Source: Ornithodoros turicata
Taxonomy: Eukaryota > Arthropoda > Arachnida > Ixodida > Argasidae
Assembly (NCBI RefSeq): GCF_037126465.1
Contig: NW_026999481.1
Span: 1-64,000 of the forward strand
Length of the DNA: 64,000 nucleotides
Reading direction: 5' to 3'
The notes under the pieces are model-generated. The model saw only the letters and a program-made list of their open reading frames with translations. It was not told the origin of the DNA and did not search any database. Below are positions 19,015-30,669 of the stretch, one piece after another; position 1 is the stretch's first letter, and each line of letters opens with the position of its first letter. The translations under genes were made by a program, and so were the position numbers.

Positions 19015-19915
19015 AAAAGTTTGAAGCTTGAATATCGTACGGTTTTTCTTTTACAAAATCGAAAAGTTGCGTGTTCAATCAAAAACTCGTAAGTTTTTTG
19101 AGCCGCCCTGAGATTTCTGAACATGCTGTCACATCGAAACCGGCTCTGAACAGTAATCCAATGTCCCAATCATCGTAACAAAAATTTTCTCAGTGGTGTT
19201 TTTTGTTTAAGGCGCGCAACGATTTTTTAAAGTTACCCTGGTGTCGCAGGCGGCCTGCAAGGGCCGACCTTGTCTCAGCCGAAGCACGCGCGACTCGGCG
19301 GCTTCTCTTGTATTTCTTTGAACAAATGCAGATTAGGGCCACCTACAGCGACAAACCTGGGCTCATGCACCGCCGTATTGACGCGACATAATGAGTCTTC
19401 CGGTGGCATCTACCCCTGCCACCGTGAGGGAAATTCCCGTGTGAATGGACCCCCGATGTGGTTCCACGTGAAGTGGCGAAGTGGTTCCACCACTTCCACT
19501 GGACTGTAACAATGAATAGGTGACAGCGTTAGTGCTTACGCTAGTATTTGCTCTCTCCCACCCCTGCATAACTGTGAACAGACAAAAATAAAAATCGAGG
19601 GAATGAGTTTCTGTTCGCGTTTTGTATGAGCAAACGTAAGAAAGCTCGCTCCCTCCCCGCGTACGGCGGCTGAGACAAGGTCGGCCCTTGCAGTCCGCCT
19701 GCGACACCAGGGTAACTTTAAAAAATCGTTGCGCGCCTTAAACGAAAAACACCTGCGAGAAAATTTTTGATTATTGGGACATTGGACTACTGTTCTGAGC
19801 CGGTTTCGATGTCACAGCATGTTCAATAATTTCAGGGCGGCTTAACGGGTTTTCGCTTGAACAAGCAAATTTGCGATCTTTTAAAGAAAAACGGTGCGCA
19901 CCTACTTGAAACAAA
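19015..19915. mobile_element. Element with about 260-bp terminal inverted repeats
   Basis: The left arm (about 19015-19283) and right arm (about 19669-19915) are inverted copies. Shared blocks include GAGCCGCCCTGA, CATGCTGTxACATCGAAACC, GGCGCGCAACGATTTTTTAA and CTGGTGTCGCAGGCGG, with the right arm in reverse complement. About 385 bases of unique DNA lie between. There is no transposase, so it is a non-autonomous long-TIR element. Confidence 0.75.
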
Positions 19916-20129
19916 AGAAGTCGTAACGTTAAATAATAATGAATGAATAGAGAATGAATAAATACTCATAAATAATACGTTCAACAGAAGTTGTACATTA
20001 CTGGTATGGACTTTAGAGTACCAGGAGTGCAGTGGCGACACCATTTCACATCAGCAACAGAGTCACGTGGATTCCACATCGAAAGGGTGTCACCTTGACA
20101 CCTCCCTAGAGAGTAAGGAGTGAGGGTTG

Positions 20130-20290
20130 TCAGGTGTCAGGCCAACACCCTTCAGATGGGTATACACATTACACCCCGTTCCTGATGTGTGAAACAGCAG
20201 GGCGTAGCCATTACACCTTTCGTGTTTCAGAGGGTGTCCAAGTTACGTTTGACACCTTTTGGACACCCTTTTTTCTAAGAGTGTAATCTG
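20130..20290. mobile_element. Short MITE-like fragment with ACACC motifs
   Basis: The stretch is rich in GGTGTxxAAGTTAC and GACACCxTTTGGACACCC motifs. It ends TTTTTTCTAAGAGTG followed by TA, the same type of end seen in the TA-flanked elements at 46.5 and 61.2 kb. The left end is not resolved. Confidence 0.4.
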
Positions 20291-20604
20291 ATGCGCTTGG
20301 ACCCATAATCGGATGACATACGCATCATATCACATGTATTACGTACGTCTGTTGTCAGTTACGAACTGCAGTATTGTTACCATGTAAGTACAAAGTGTTG
20401 CACGTATTTTTGTCTTTTTTACGTCTGCTCGCTTAACCGCTGAACGCACGCAGTCGTTCTTGCCACGTAGCTTGTCCAACCACAAGCGAAAGGAATGCAC
20501 ACGAGATAATAAAAACAGTAACAAATGGTTTTACGAGGAATCTAGCAAATGCCAAAAGTGAGACCTGGCAGATTCCACTTCACCATCCTTTCGGAGCTGA
20601 AGAT

Positions 20605-22155
20605 ATAACTATCCCTTGTGAAAAATTGTTCGGTCAGCCAATAGACAAGTCATGGACAAAACGTCCATTGAGTCTATAGACGGTCCATTGCCTTCCCATA
20701 GACCACCTTTGTTCACACCTCTTTCCTTCCCGTAGACGGTCAATGGGAGGTTGGCAGCAGCTGTCTATAGACAACCTACTATAGAAAGGAAAATGATCAA
20801 CTGCCATTGCCAACTCTATTGACGTTCTATAGACTGACCATTGACTGGCCACTGGTCCACGATTGCCTTTCTATTATCATTATATTCACCCAATTCGGAT
20901 TCATGAACTGTAATATGTTGAATATGAATCCGTAATTATGTTGAGTTCCTGTTGTGTGAATATGTATTGATGTTTCTAACCTATACTGACAGGCAATACA
21001 TGGCCGTCATTGGCACGTGTCCAGGGTCACGGTGGATAATCATTATGTGGCATTCGCAATTACTTAATTCTAGTGGTTTCAGGACGTCCACCTCTGAGCA
21101 TGTAGCATTGGCATCTCCTTCCTAAGAGAAAACAGATACCATATATTGCTTGACTTGCGAGCTTCCGCAAATTTGAGTGTCGTGCTTCCTCTGAGTTAGA
21201 ATGAAGGGTGAGGTATCCCTGCTTAATTCGATTACGCATCCATCCAAGACCGAAGTAAGGAATATCTTGGAGTATTAAATCACCACCAAGATAACGCCTG
21301 TGTTTGTAACTGCCTCCGGTTTGAGACATTCAGTAGGTCCATTGAAAGTGAAACTTATGCAGTGAGAATGCTACATGCATCAATGTGAACCTGCATGGAA
21401 ACTACGCACTGCACAAGTTTGACTTTCAATGGACCCACTGAATGTCACAGACCGAAAGCAGTTACAAACACAAGCGTTATCTTGGTGTTGAGTTACTACT
21501 CCAAGCAATTCCTCAACTTGACGTTAGATGTATGCATGTATGCATAACTGAATTAAGCTGGAACACCTCACCCTTTATTCTGACACGTCAGAGACAAGCA
21601 GGGCACTCGAATTTGCGGAAGCGCTAAAGTCAAGTAATATATGATATCTCTTTTCTGCTTGGAAGCGATGGCGGTGCTACGTCCTTGCACTGGTTAAGCT
21701 ATTGCAGATGGCACCAATGATTATTCTCAATGATCCTAGACGTGTGCCAATGATGGTCATGTATTGCTTTCAACACAGGGGGAAAAAAACATCACTTTCG
21801 ACCTCAGCAAAATTCCAGGTTCGGACTCAACTGACCACTGCTCATGAATCCGAATAGGGGCCATATGATGGTCGAAGGGGAATGTTGACTAGTGGCCAGT
21901 CTATCGTCAGTCTATAGAAGGTCAATAGACAGGCAATGGCAGATATTTGTTTCCTTTCTATAGCAGGTTGTCTATAGACTGTTGGTGCCAATCTCCTATT
22001 GACAGGCCAAAGAAAGGATACACGATAGTCCAAAAGATGTCTATAGACTTGAAACATACAGGCTGTATATTCAGTAGTCCAAAGGAAGTCTATTCAGGAA
22101 ATAGGACGTCCAAATGATGTCAATAGACTGGCTAAACTTATTTTTGTGAGGGTAT
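20605..22155. mobile_element. Foldback element, 1.5-kb palindrome
   Basis: The left arm (about 20605-21385) and right arm (about 21400-22155) are inverted copies with only about 40 bases between them. The inner ends share GACATTCAGTxGGTCCATTG; the outer ends share GCCAGTCTATTGAC-like blocks. The outer parts hold many short copies of TCTATAGAC (for example near 20675, 20763, 20830, 21912 and 22040). There is no transposase. The structure fits a foldback or long-TIR element. Confidence 0.75.
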
Positions 22156-22255
22156 ATTCATTTTTACCCACTTTGTGGCTCATTTTGCTGCATCCATCCA
22201 CGCATTCTGCAGAAACATCTTAGAGAAATCGAAAAAAAAAATACCGGTAAAACTG

Positions 22256-22640
22256 TTAGGCTATCGCTAATCGCCAATATTGAAACGACGAATCCCGTAA
22301 ACGTAACCGCTTCCAGAGTTCTGACATGAACCGTAACCTAACCGATATTCTTTTCGGTTTCAGCCCCTTCCCGTGGGTGACGACGATGTGACCCTGCCGC
22401 CATACGCTACAGCGGTTGCTCGTCGGTTCTACTGCCACCGTTTAGTGTGAGACAACAGATATCTTCCCGCTCGGACATTGGGCAGTGTACATAAGCTTGC
22501 AGTGTTCACTACGTCACAAACACTAATAAAAACCAGAACCGGTTCACATTCTATCGGTCTGCTATCCACGGAACCCATCTTTTCCACTGGCAAAAGCCTG
22601 TTGTAGACAACAAAGAATGCGGGACGCAACACCAGAAGAC
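22256..22640. other. Gene-free stretch with CCGTAACC/CGGTT motifs
   Basis: Scattered motifs such as CGTAACCG and TTCGGTTTCAG occur; similar strings recur near 33080-33210. No gene is seen. Confidence 0.35.
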
Positions 22641-22679
22641 AATAGAAGTCCCTTCCCCTTGCTCCTCTCTCTCGCGCTT

Positions 22680-22857
22680 GGTCTGAGAAAAAAAATGGTA
22701 GAATTTCCTACCCAAGCTGGTAGAACGACAGCTTCTACTCTGTAGTTTGTTTCTACTCTGCAGTTATACCCAAAATGTAAAGTTGGTTTGAGTAGAAATG
22801 TGGTTGCAATGCAGCTCTACCGAGATGGGTAGAAATTTCAACCTTTTTTATAGGAGT
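22680..22857. mobile_element. Small TA-end MITE
   Basis: The ends are inverted: GGTAGAATTTCCTACCC on the left, and the complement of GAAATTTCTACCCATCTCGG on the right, which closes with TAGGAGTG plus TA. Its left end plus about 33 bases of flank (CCCTTCCCCTTGCTCCTC) recurs at 23925-23998, so a segment crossing the border was copied. Confidence 0.5.
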
Positions 22858-24870
22858 GTAACATGCGCTCACCTAAAAATGAAGAGCAGAATCAACTAAG
22901 CAGTCCCACAGAACTGTCAATGCCAAACATCCCTCAGAAGCCTTCATAGGCACAAGCACCTACATAGTTGTCTTGGTGCTTTTTCTGGCTTTTCTTTACG
23001 CGCTGCAAGGGGTAGGGGCGGGGGCGCATCTCGGCCCTCTTCTCTAACTAGACGGTGCAAGACAAACTAATCTCGCAAAGCGACATGCAGGCGAACAGCT
23101 CGGTGACGCAAGGATCCCCAGACAGAACACCATCTCCTACGGACGTCCGATATAGATCCCAATGTTCATATCCGAAATTTGACCTCCGTGGGAGTCCCCT
23201 GGGATAGTTATGGACGGATATCTGTAGCCCATACTCGCAGGAGGTCCTGTTGCGGCTGTTTCACGGATTGTCCGAATCAGATCCGCGATGGGATGCTGTA
23301 TGAATCATTTATCATAAGATATCCTCTTTTCGACGAGGAATGGCTGTGCCCAGAAAGAAGAAAAATAATAAATGGGGTATAAATCTCTAACGTCGAATAG
23401 AGCTCTATTTCGTTGAGTATATTTCTCATCTCTCCATAGCGTTTTGAAGACTGACAAAAATATTAAAGCAGCTCCAGCGGACGCCGTTGTACAGAAATGT
23501 CTACGCGGTACACAACTTATATAGTTTCGTCCCACGTACGTCTGGAACAGCAAGTTCAAGAGCATATGTGAAAATCCCAAGTACGTAACGAGAGCTTCAA
23601 AAAGGTGTTCTCTAGCGACAGCGCACTTCGATATCAAATGGGCACAGCCCGTCGACAATTCTGCCGTTAGGGTGAAAACAGCGCGTAACACGGTGTGTAT
23701 GTTCAGTTATTTGCGATAGCGAATAAAAAATACAATGTTATACAAGAAGACGGACAAAAACAACATTCATGTAAGATACAGAAGCAGTTTATTTAGGTGT
23801 TATATAATGCTAGAGTGCACAACACAGTGACACACAAGTGATATCGGTGAACATACATGTATTGTATCATTTCGGGCCATTCCACGCGCGCCTTCTCCTC
23901 CGCTGGTATGAGCGGCGGCGTCCCTTCCCCTTGCTCCTCTCTCTCACGCTTGGTGTAAGAAGAAAAAAAAAGTAGAATTTCCTACCCAAGCTAGTGCGCA
24001 AGTATTTCCTACACAATGCGAATGACATTTTCACTGAATGACATTGGTTTCATGTCACACGGCGAAATCAAATGGCAATACATGCGAATGCGTTCGGGGA
24101 ACTCATTCAAATTCCCTCTCGCAGAGACAGCGCACCTTCGCAGTAGAGAGGAAGCAAAACCAATAACGATAAACCGTTCGAATAAATGAAAGAGGAATGC
24201 GAAAGTTGTACTCCAATATCGAATTTCTCACGAATTTGATAACCTTTAGCGAGAAGGAAGGAAAACTAAAGACTGTTTTTGGGCGAGCTACCCTCGTTGC
24301 CAGTCGCCACGGTGCAAACTGCGGTGCAGATCGGCTTCTTAGTTGTCTTTTGCTCGTGGTACATAGCCAACTAGGTGTCTTTGAAAAGGCAACGATTCTG
24401 TGAAATAATATAATGTTTCGCTAGTTTCGAGCAAGAGAAATAAAAATATAACTAACGTACCTGTATAATGCTTCAGATGTTCGGCCCTGGTGTTTTAATT
24501 ATCGACACTGACATCATTTGCGAATGGCATTCTATTTCGTCGTGTAGCTCAATGTAAGAGAAACGAATGACATTCGCTGCGAATGTCATTCGATTTGCCG
24601 TGTGACAAGGATATTACTCAGGACACAACTGAGTAATATCCTCAACGTTCATACACATGGGGTCATCAATGAAGAATTCATGAGACGCATATTGGTATCT
24701 TGGTCATTGGCTTTGGTGCCATCTTTCGTGTTGCCTAGTGAAAAGAAACATTCATTTCGATCGCCTTCCTTACTACTACACTGCACCACACACATAGTAT
24801 CGCTACACATAAGTTCTATAGATATGTCATGAAGTAAGAAGCGAAAGTTTTGCCTTCCTGTGAACCATCT

Positions 24871-26706
24871 TCAGACCACGGTTGTCCTTCTCCTCAAACA
24901 TTTCCCTTTCATGAATAATACACAAGCTTTTACCCTGTCTGCGTGGTGGAAAATTATTTCAATCATGCACACGAGACCGCTTACGAGAAAGCCCGTTACC
25001 AAAATTACGAAATGCGGCTTGGCGTCACCAATACCCAGGGGGACTTCCTTGCCAGTCTCCGTTGCGTGAAGGCAGTCGGCACACGATTGCAGTTTGTTCC
25101 TGGCGTGGATAAAAAGCCCAGATTCAAAAGCGTTGCTCACGGTATTTAGCACGTCTTTCAAGAAGGGCGAAGTGGTTGTCATGGCTGCTCCGGTAGGGGT
25201 GGGACGAAAGTCCTCAGGTAATCTCTCATATTCCATGTCACGCAACTCAGAGTGCACACGTGTGGTTCCGTTGGTGTAGACGTTATGCGTTACATACAGG
25301 TTTTTGAAGGCGGATTCCTCCTTTATCGACCCATCAGCGTTGAAGCATACCGGGCCAGCTTTAACCCAGATGTCCTTATGCGCACGCAAGGCGGCATCGT
25401 AGAGCATGCTCCCTTCGCTTTCCAGTATGCACATGCGGTACTCCGAGAGATTCACGTGTTTGATGTCAGACAGCTTCTCAATAGTTCTCCTTGGGGTAGC
25501 GCTTTTCAGGAGGGACGTGAGATTTCCAGTGAATCCGGTAGACAACACCAGAAGGAGAATCAACCAGCTAGCAAATATTAACCTGCAAGGGTACTCCCAG
25601 GAAGAGACCTTTACGCCCTGTCCCAATACAGCAACAAGAAATGGGCGACAAACATTCAGCGGTGGTGGCCGACTTCCTCTTCTGAACCACATGTACAAGA
25701 ACGTAATGCCAAAGCAACCCAGGAATGTTCCAAAGGCCACCGTCCACACTGGCCAGGTGAATGCTACTACCAGAAGCATTTCTTTGGGAACACGCTCTTG
25801 CAACTTTACAAATAGAAAGTATGCAAACACGTCATCGTAAGTGTAAGCTATGTTTTCCGGGGCCCACGAGTGTCCACTAAGAATAAAGGAGCCCAGGGCG
25901 ACACCTCTACGTATGAGACTGAATGATTCCAGCACGTCATCCACAAGATAACCACTGTTAATCCTTGTCATTATTGGCAAAATAGAGACAGTCGCGTTCC
26001 TGTGCTGGAGGCTCATCCTCAGTGTCGCAATATTAGGATGTTCGTAAAATATTCCCCGCGTACATATCACTGTAAGGTGGTTCCCGCTTAGTGGTCGTTG
26101 CTGAAGGAGTGGATTCATTATTGGTGTTCCGCAGTTGAGACAATCACGACGACCTCCCCCCGTTAGAAAAACACGGCCCCTTAAGAGAAGTACGTTGAAA
26201 ACTCCAGCATCGTCGTCGTTGTACTTGCAAAAGGGTTCTCCTGGGAGCCTGCCGTACGGTACGGCCTCTTCACTTTGCAAGTACATGGACCGAGGTGCCC
26301 GTTGATGACACGCCATATAAGCCATAAACTGAGAGTCATACTTGCAGATCACAATCAGTAAGCGATCATCCGAGCGTGCGTGCGCGAACATCTCGTTGCT
26401 TTTTTTCACTTCAGAACTGTATGCCTCCTCGTCAGTCCATATGATTATCGGAACGTCAATGCCGCGAAGAAGAGACGTGATTGAGGCTGAAAAATGTGCT
26501 GAGTCACACTGTTTTTGTATCAGAAAAGTGAGCGGCCTCTTCTCAGCGTAGCTGCTAATCAGATCCACAGCCAAGTCTGAACCGATAAACTCTTCAAAAC
26601 TGCGAATGAGTTTCTGCTGCGTGTCCAAGACCACAAAGCATAGTGTCAGAAAAATACGAAGACCCATTGTGTCGTCGAAGCCAAGCAATATAAGCGAAGT
26701 CACCAA
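24871..26706 (-). CDS. Ionotropic-receptor-like glutamate-gated channel protein
   Basis: This 611-aa intronless protein resembles variant ionotropic glutamate receptors (IR family) used in arthropod chemosensation. Hydrophobic residues near the N-terminus (MGLRIFLTLCFVVL from Met14) may be a signal peptide, so Met14 is an alternative start. An extracellular region follows to about residue 300. TM1 is about 311-340, the pore loop about 352-368, TM3 about 376-399 ending in TGFTGNLTSLL (compare the SYTANLAAF motif of true receptors), and TM4 about 565-588. N-glycosylation-type sites occur at N237 and N479. The second ligand-binding lobe lies between TM3 and TM4. A near-identical inverted copy lies at 48980-50810. 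The frame is intact, so it is possibly functional; the ligand is unknown. Confidence 0.85.
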   Translation of the reverse strand: MVTSLILLGFDDTMGLRIFLTLCFVVLDTQQKLIRSFEEFIGSDLAVDLISSYAEKRPLTFLIQKQCDSAHFSASITSLLRGIDVPIIIWTDEEAYSSEVKKSNEMFAHARSDDRLLIVICKYDSQFMAYMACHQRAPRSMYLQSEEAVPYGRLPGEPFCKYNDDDAGVFNVLLLRGRVFLTGGGRRDCLNCGTPIMNPLLQQRPLSGNHLTVICTRGIFYEHPNIATLRMSLQHRNATVSILPIMTRINSGYLVDDVLESFSLIRRGVALGSFILSGHSWAPENIAYTYDDVFAYFLFVKLQERVPKEMLLVVAFTWPVWTVAFGTFLGCFGITFLYMWFRRGSRPPPLNVCRPFLVAVLGQGVKVSSWEYPCRLIFASWLILLLVLSTGFTGNLTSLLKSATPRRTIEKLSDIKHVNLSEYRMCILESEGSMLYDAALRAHKDIWVKAGPVCFNADGSIKEESAFKNLYVTHNVYTNGTTRVHSELRDMEYERLPEDFRPTPTGAAMTTTSPFLKDVLNTVSNAFESGLFIHARNKLQSCADCLHATETGKEVPLGIGDAKPHFVILVTGFLVSGLVCMIEIIFHHADRVKACVLFMKGKCLRRRTTVV

Positions 26707-26934
26707 CGAAGTTCACTAGCGACTGTCCGAGAACAAGGTTGTTTACATCCGTGCCTGGAAGTGGTTGTCACCGTATGTGATTATATTTGCTACGTAGGCT
26801 TGTCTACTCAAGACGACGACGCGTCCATTTAGAATAATGAGAAAGCTAAGGAACATGCGCGGGGGGGAGAACATTGTTTCTCTTTGTCCTCACTCCTGGG
26901 ATATAGAGCGTGTTTGAGGGCCACGTCGATCATA

Positions 26935-26956
26935 CACACACACACACACACACACA
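26935..26956. repeat. CA microsatellite upstream of the receptor
   Basis: A run of CA units; the inverted counterpart in the right arm is a shorter GT run at about 48743-48757. Confidence 0.9.
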
Positions 26957-27239
26957 CGAAAGAGAGAATGGGAGTCACGTGGAGTACTTCTCTTTCCTCT
27001 GTCCTGTCCTCTTGCTCTCTCGCCTATTTGTCTTCGTCGCCACCCTTTTGAACGTTAAATATGTGCCGAAGGTTATCTGTCTTTCTCCAGCCGTACAAGA
27101 GAGAATCACGTGGTCTCTGACGGAATGCCAGCGATCCCTCGTTCGCTACTGTTGCAGCACATCAAATTCTCCAGGCAAGATTTTGGTGTTTTCTTTTGAG
27201 ATAAATACTTCAGATATTCTTCATTTTTTGGAGGTAGGG

Positions 27240-27830
27240 TGCTAAGCAATGAAGTTGCAATGATGTGGCAGCTCAAAAGGTTTTACTAACAAGCTTTTGC
27301 GCAGGGTCTGCGTCGCTACTTAAGGAGGTATCGCTCACATTCCTGAACAGAGTAGAGCAACAAATTGTATTCCATTCGATAGCTCAATGAATAACAAAAT
27401 AAATGGCATCAAGGTCAATCTTATCTATTTTGTAGATCGTCCGGAAAGCGGAAGTGAACATGGTGCTTTTTGGCGCGTTCAGGTAACTTTGGTAATTTGT
27501 TTCCAGATATACAAACACCGACACATCGCTGTCAATGCAGGAGCCTATAGTGTGCCCTAGGGCATCTAAATCCAGAGCAGGAGGAAGAGCCCTACAATAC
27601 TACAAAAAATACCCTTGCAAGGGACGCTCAAACCCACACGCGATGACATCGTCTTCTGGAGGTATTTTTTTCCACCTCTCCTATTTTCCAAACCGCCCAC
27701 AGCAGAGAATTCGGAAAGGGTTGATTTCTCACAGCTCACCGATGGCTTCAACATTTATTTTATTCCCGTTCATTCGACACATATAATGTGTCGGCTTCTT
27801 CGATCTGAGAAGTAACTAGCCAGGAGAGCT
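27240..27830. repeat. Dispersed repeat block shared by both palindromes
   Basis: The block contains GAGGTATCGCTCACATTCCTG, ATTCGATAGC and the conserved GAGAATTCGGAAAG...CTCACCGATGGCTTCAACAT string. Related copies are at 46190-46460 plus 48150-48420 (split by an insertion), 57541-58060 and 60070-60590. No gene is supported in it. Confidence 0.65.
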
Positions 27831-28814
27831 TAAAAGTGGCTGTCGTAATCGCCTATGCAAGGTGAGTCTTTCGAGCGTTCCTTCAACCCCCTTTCCTCTC
27901 GTGCACGTAGAACGGTCTCAAATAAGGTAAACAACAACTACACGTGAAGTCCACGTCGCTGAGCTGGGCTGTGACCCGGGGAACAAATCCGGGCGTCTTT
28001 TTTCCTGCGCTTTGAATAGGCACCAATGCAAAAAAAAAAACAACTCTTCTCATCATCTTTCATATTTCTCCGCGATATGAAATTCCGTCCTTATTTAAAT
28101 AATGCAACTAGATGCACTGTTCGCGTCGTTTATAATTAGTAACGGTGTAACTTTCAAGTTTCCTCTTTCCGGCCTCCGAATCCTTGCTAAACTTCAAGGG
28201 TACGTCACCCCCAGCGCATCAAATTATGAAAGCCAACCTATTGCCGAAACTGCCCCAGGGCGATGGAAGTTCCGTCTCGCCTGTGACGCGTAAGGATACA
28301 CGAATTGCAGGGGCGCATCCGTAGTAGCGGAAACTTTCACTAATACTGCCACGCAAGAAGGTAACAGGCACAGAATCAGGCAGCGTTCACACGAAGCAGC
28401 TTTTTTCAGCAGGTAGGCTCTCAGTCGGCCGAAACAGGGAACAGCGAGCAACCCAAGTTGCTCAGCCTCACTCCGCGAGTATCAGCTGTTCGTGCACCTG
28501 CCTGTTAGTGACGGGAGCATTGACACATGGCTCCAATGGCTATGTATTGAACATAATTGAAAATAATGGTGATCTTTGGCGTAATAAACGAACTAACATT
28601 TGGTAAACAGCAGCTAAAGTAAAGTCGCACCTGGGAACGCGGTCTCGAAGTGCCAGATGGGACATTTCGTCATAACGACGTATCCGACGTGAAACTCCTC
28701 ATTACATACGCATCACAGTCAGGGCGCATCGCGATATAGCGGGCACTTGTTATCCTTTCTACGTTGGATTGCCAATGTATATGCCAGTGAGGTCTGGTTT
28801 GCACCCACAATCGG

Positions 28815-29955
28815 GGCGCGGACAATTGCTCACTGGACAATTGCTCACCGGACAGTTGCTCACCGGACAACTGCTCACCGGACAATTGCTCACCAAAAAA
28901 CTGCTGAGGCCGGACAATTGCTCACCACAGAACCCTTGAAGCCGGACAATTACTCACCGCCTCTCTCACCACACTTATATTGTGATTTTATTTCGCGTTT
29001 ATGGCGCTTGACTTTTTTATGTTAGCTGAACTTCTTTTTTAGCTGTCTAAGTTGCTTCAAATAGATCTAGGAAATCCACCAGTGAAGAGGCTAAGGCGAG
29101 AGGTCGTCCACTTGCAGGTAATCCTGAAGCGTCTTTGTCAGGACCTGCGTCCATGGGGCGTTCCTATATATTTTTTTCCAAGGGGTGGACAGCAAAGTGC
29201 TTCCAGGGGGCAAAGCGTGCATCCATCTCACCTCCTTCCCTGGGGCGGACGCTGCGGACTGTGCGGGTGTTCACAGGTTCATATTATTAGAAAAAAATCA
29301 TGACCTATGAATAAAGGGTGCAAAATTTTCACAAGTGACCTTGCTCCCTTCTCGGTACGCCCATGCCTGCGTCACCAGGATCTTCCAAGACAGAAGCCGG
29401 GGAAGATTTAAGAACATCTCCATTTAACCACTCAGATTCACGAATTTTCTATGTCTGTCGAAGTCGGTTTCGCGAACGCAAGCCACATTTTAGCGCCCGA
29501 TTGGCTTAGCAGGGCGGACACGACTGAACAACACGTATTAGGTTAGTCCAAGTTCATTGTTTGCATTGTCATGTCCAGGTTAGTCTAAGTTCGCTGTTGA
29601 CAGTTTCCCGCGCGCGACTGTGCAATTTATAGTCAGATAACACTTATTTACAGTAGTTTATTTTGCAATGGGGATTTCGATCACTTTATTTCGAGGTAAC
29701 CCAAGTTCAGCTAACATAAAAAAGTCAAATATATGAGCGCCATAAACAAGAAATAAAATCACATCACATAAAAACGCGAAATAAAATTGCATATAAGTGC
29801 GATGAAAGAGCGGTGAGCAATTATCCGGCTTCAGCGATTCTGTGGTGAGCAATTGACCGGCCTCAGCAGTTTTTTGGTGAGCAATTGTCCGGTGAGCAAC
29901 TGTCCGGTGAGCAACTGTCCGGTGAGCAATTATCCGGTGAGCAATTGTCCTGGAT
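28815..29955. mobile_element. TIR element with 15-bp terminal iterons
   Basis: The left end has about seven copies of GGACAATTGCTCACC (28819-28960) and the right end has about seven inverted copies, GGTGAGCAATTGTCC (29810-29952). Both ends contain the same odd interrupting unit (AAAAAACTGCTGAGG). Inside the iterons the flanks are inverted copies too (GTTAGCTGAACTT and AAGTTCAGCTAAC). The centre is about 600 bases with no transposase. The iterons create a false repeated peptide reading (SGEQL). Confidence 0.75.
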
Positions 29956-30259
29956 CCCCCACAGTCACGACAGTGACCTCCAACCAGACCTCACGCGAAC
30001 AGATGTAGTATCATTACACAATGAGCAGCTAACGAGGGAAATGATAGAGGCATTTTTCCTTCCAAAACACGGCGATGATCAATGCGTAAGCGCATCGTCA
30101 CTGAGCCTCTCCCCCGCGGAGATAAGTTATCTCGGGAACACGTTGCAGTGTAATCCGATGATGTCACGTTGCTAGGAACAGTCCACCCCCTTCTTTTGTG
30201 TCTATAAACATGTTTTGTTTAGTAAACACTGCCAGTTGAGAGTTATCAGTCGTCCTGTC

Positions 30260-30661
30260 TAGAGTCACTAAATAAGCTACGCTTGAGAGTATCGACACTG
30301 AGTTCCAAGAGCGAGCATGCGCCATCTTGTTTCCGCGCCACGCTACCCACGCGCAAGCGCACTGCGTACGTTAGCGCACGATGCCATCTATCGTGCGCGG
30401 GTGAAATGTTCCTTTCGTTTAGAAGCAGCAGTTGACGGCCTTGAGCTCACCTTGACATCTTCGGGACGCTCTGGTAGACAATACATGGATTATCGCGCAA
30501 CAATCATACACGCTTCTCTGTCCCACAGCGGGCATTATGCTAGCCGTCTTTGATCCTCAACTGGGGATGGTACCGGTGTGGTGCGGAAACAAGATGGCGC
30601 TCCTGCTCTCCCTTGGACCTCAGTGTCGATACTCTGAAGCGAAGCTTATTTAGTGACTCTA
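30260..30661. mobile_element. 402-bp MITE with 8-bp target duplication
   Basis: The terminal repeat TAGAGTCACTAAATAAGC is perfect at both ends, and inverted similarity continues for about 85 bases. It is flanked by GTCCTGTC at 30252-30259 and 30662-30669. An 8-bp duplication with a TAGAG-type end fits a hAT-type non-autonomous element; a Mutator-type 9-bp reading is possible. Confidence 0.8.
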
Positions 30662-30669
30662 GTCCTGTC

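Larger units (their letters stand above)
22865..28762. repeat. Left arm of a giant inverted duplication
   Basis: This segment recurs in reverse complement at about 43780-52670. Matches run through the receptor gene, its flanks, the 23.3-23.9 and 24.2-24.4 kb blocks, the microsatellite at 26.9 kb, the 27.3-27.8 kb block and the 28.1-28.7 kb block. Most differences are single bases. The outer end is marked by GCGCTCACCTAAAAA (22865) pairing with TTTTTAGGGGGAGCGC near 52657. The inner end is marked by CTTGTTATCCTTTC near 28748-28762. The left arm lacks three insertions found in the right arm. Confidence 0.85.

Noticed and set aside
25252..25840. Plus-strand ORFs over the receptor gene
   Set aside because: They are antisense readings of the receptor; the minus frame has the TM and pore motifs.
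28819..28960. Regular short repeats resembling a CRISPR array
   Set aside because: Units are directly adjacent without unique spacers, and they are mirrored at 29810-29952, so they are transposon iterons.
28670..30175. Proteins with repeated SGEQL peptides
   Set aside because: The repeats are translations of the 15-bp iterons on either strand; there is no other coding sign.
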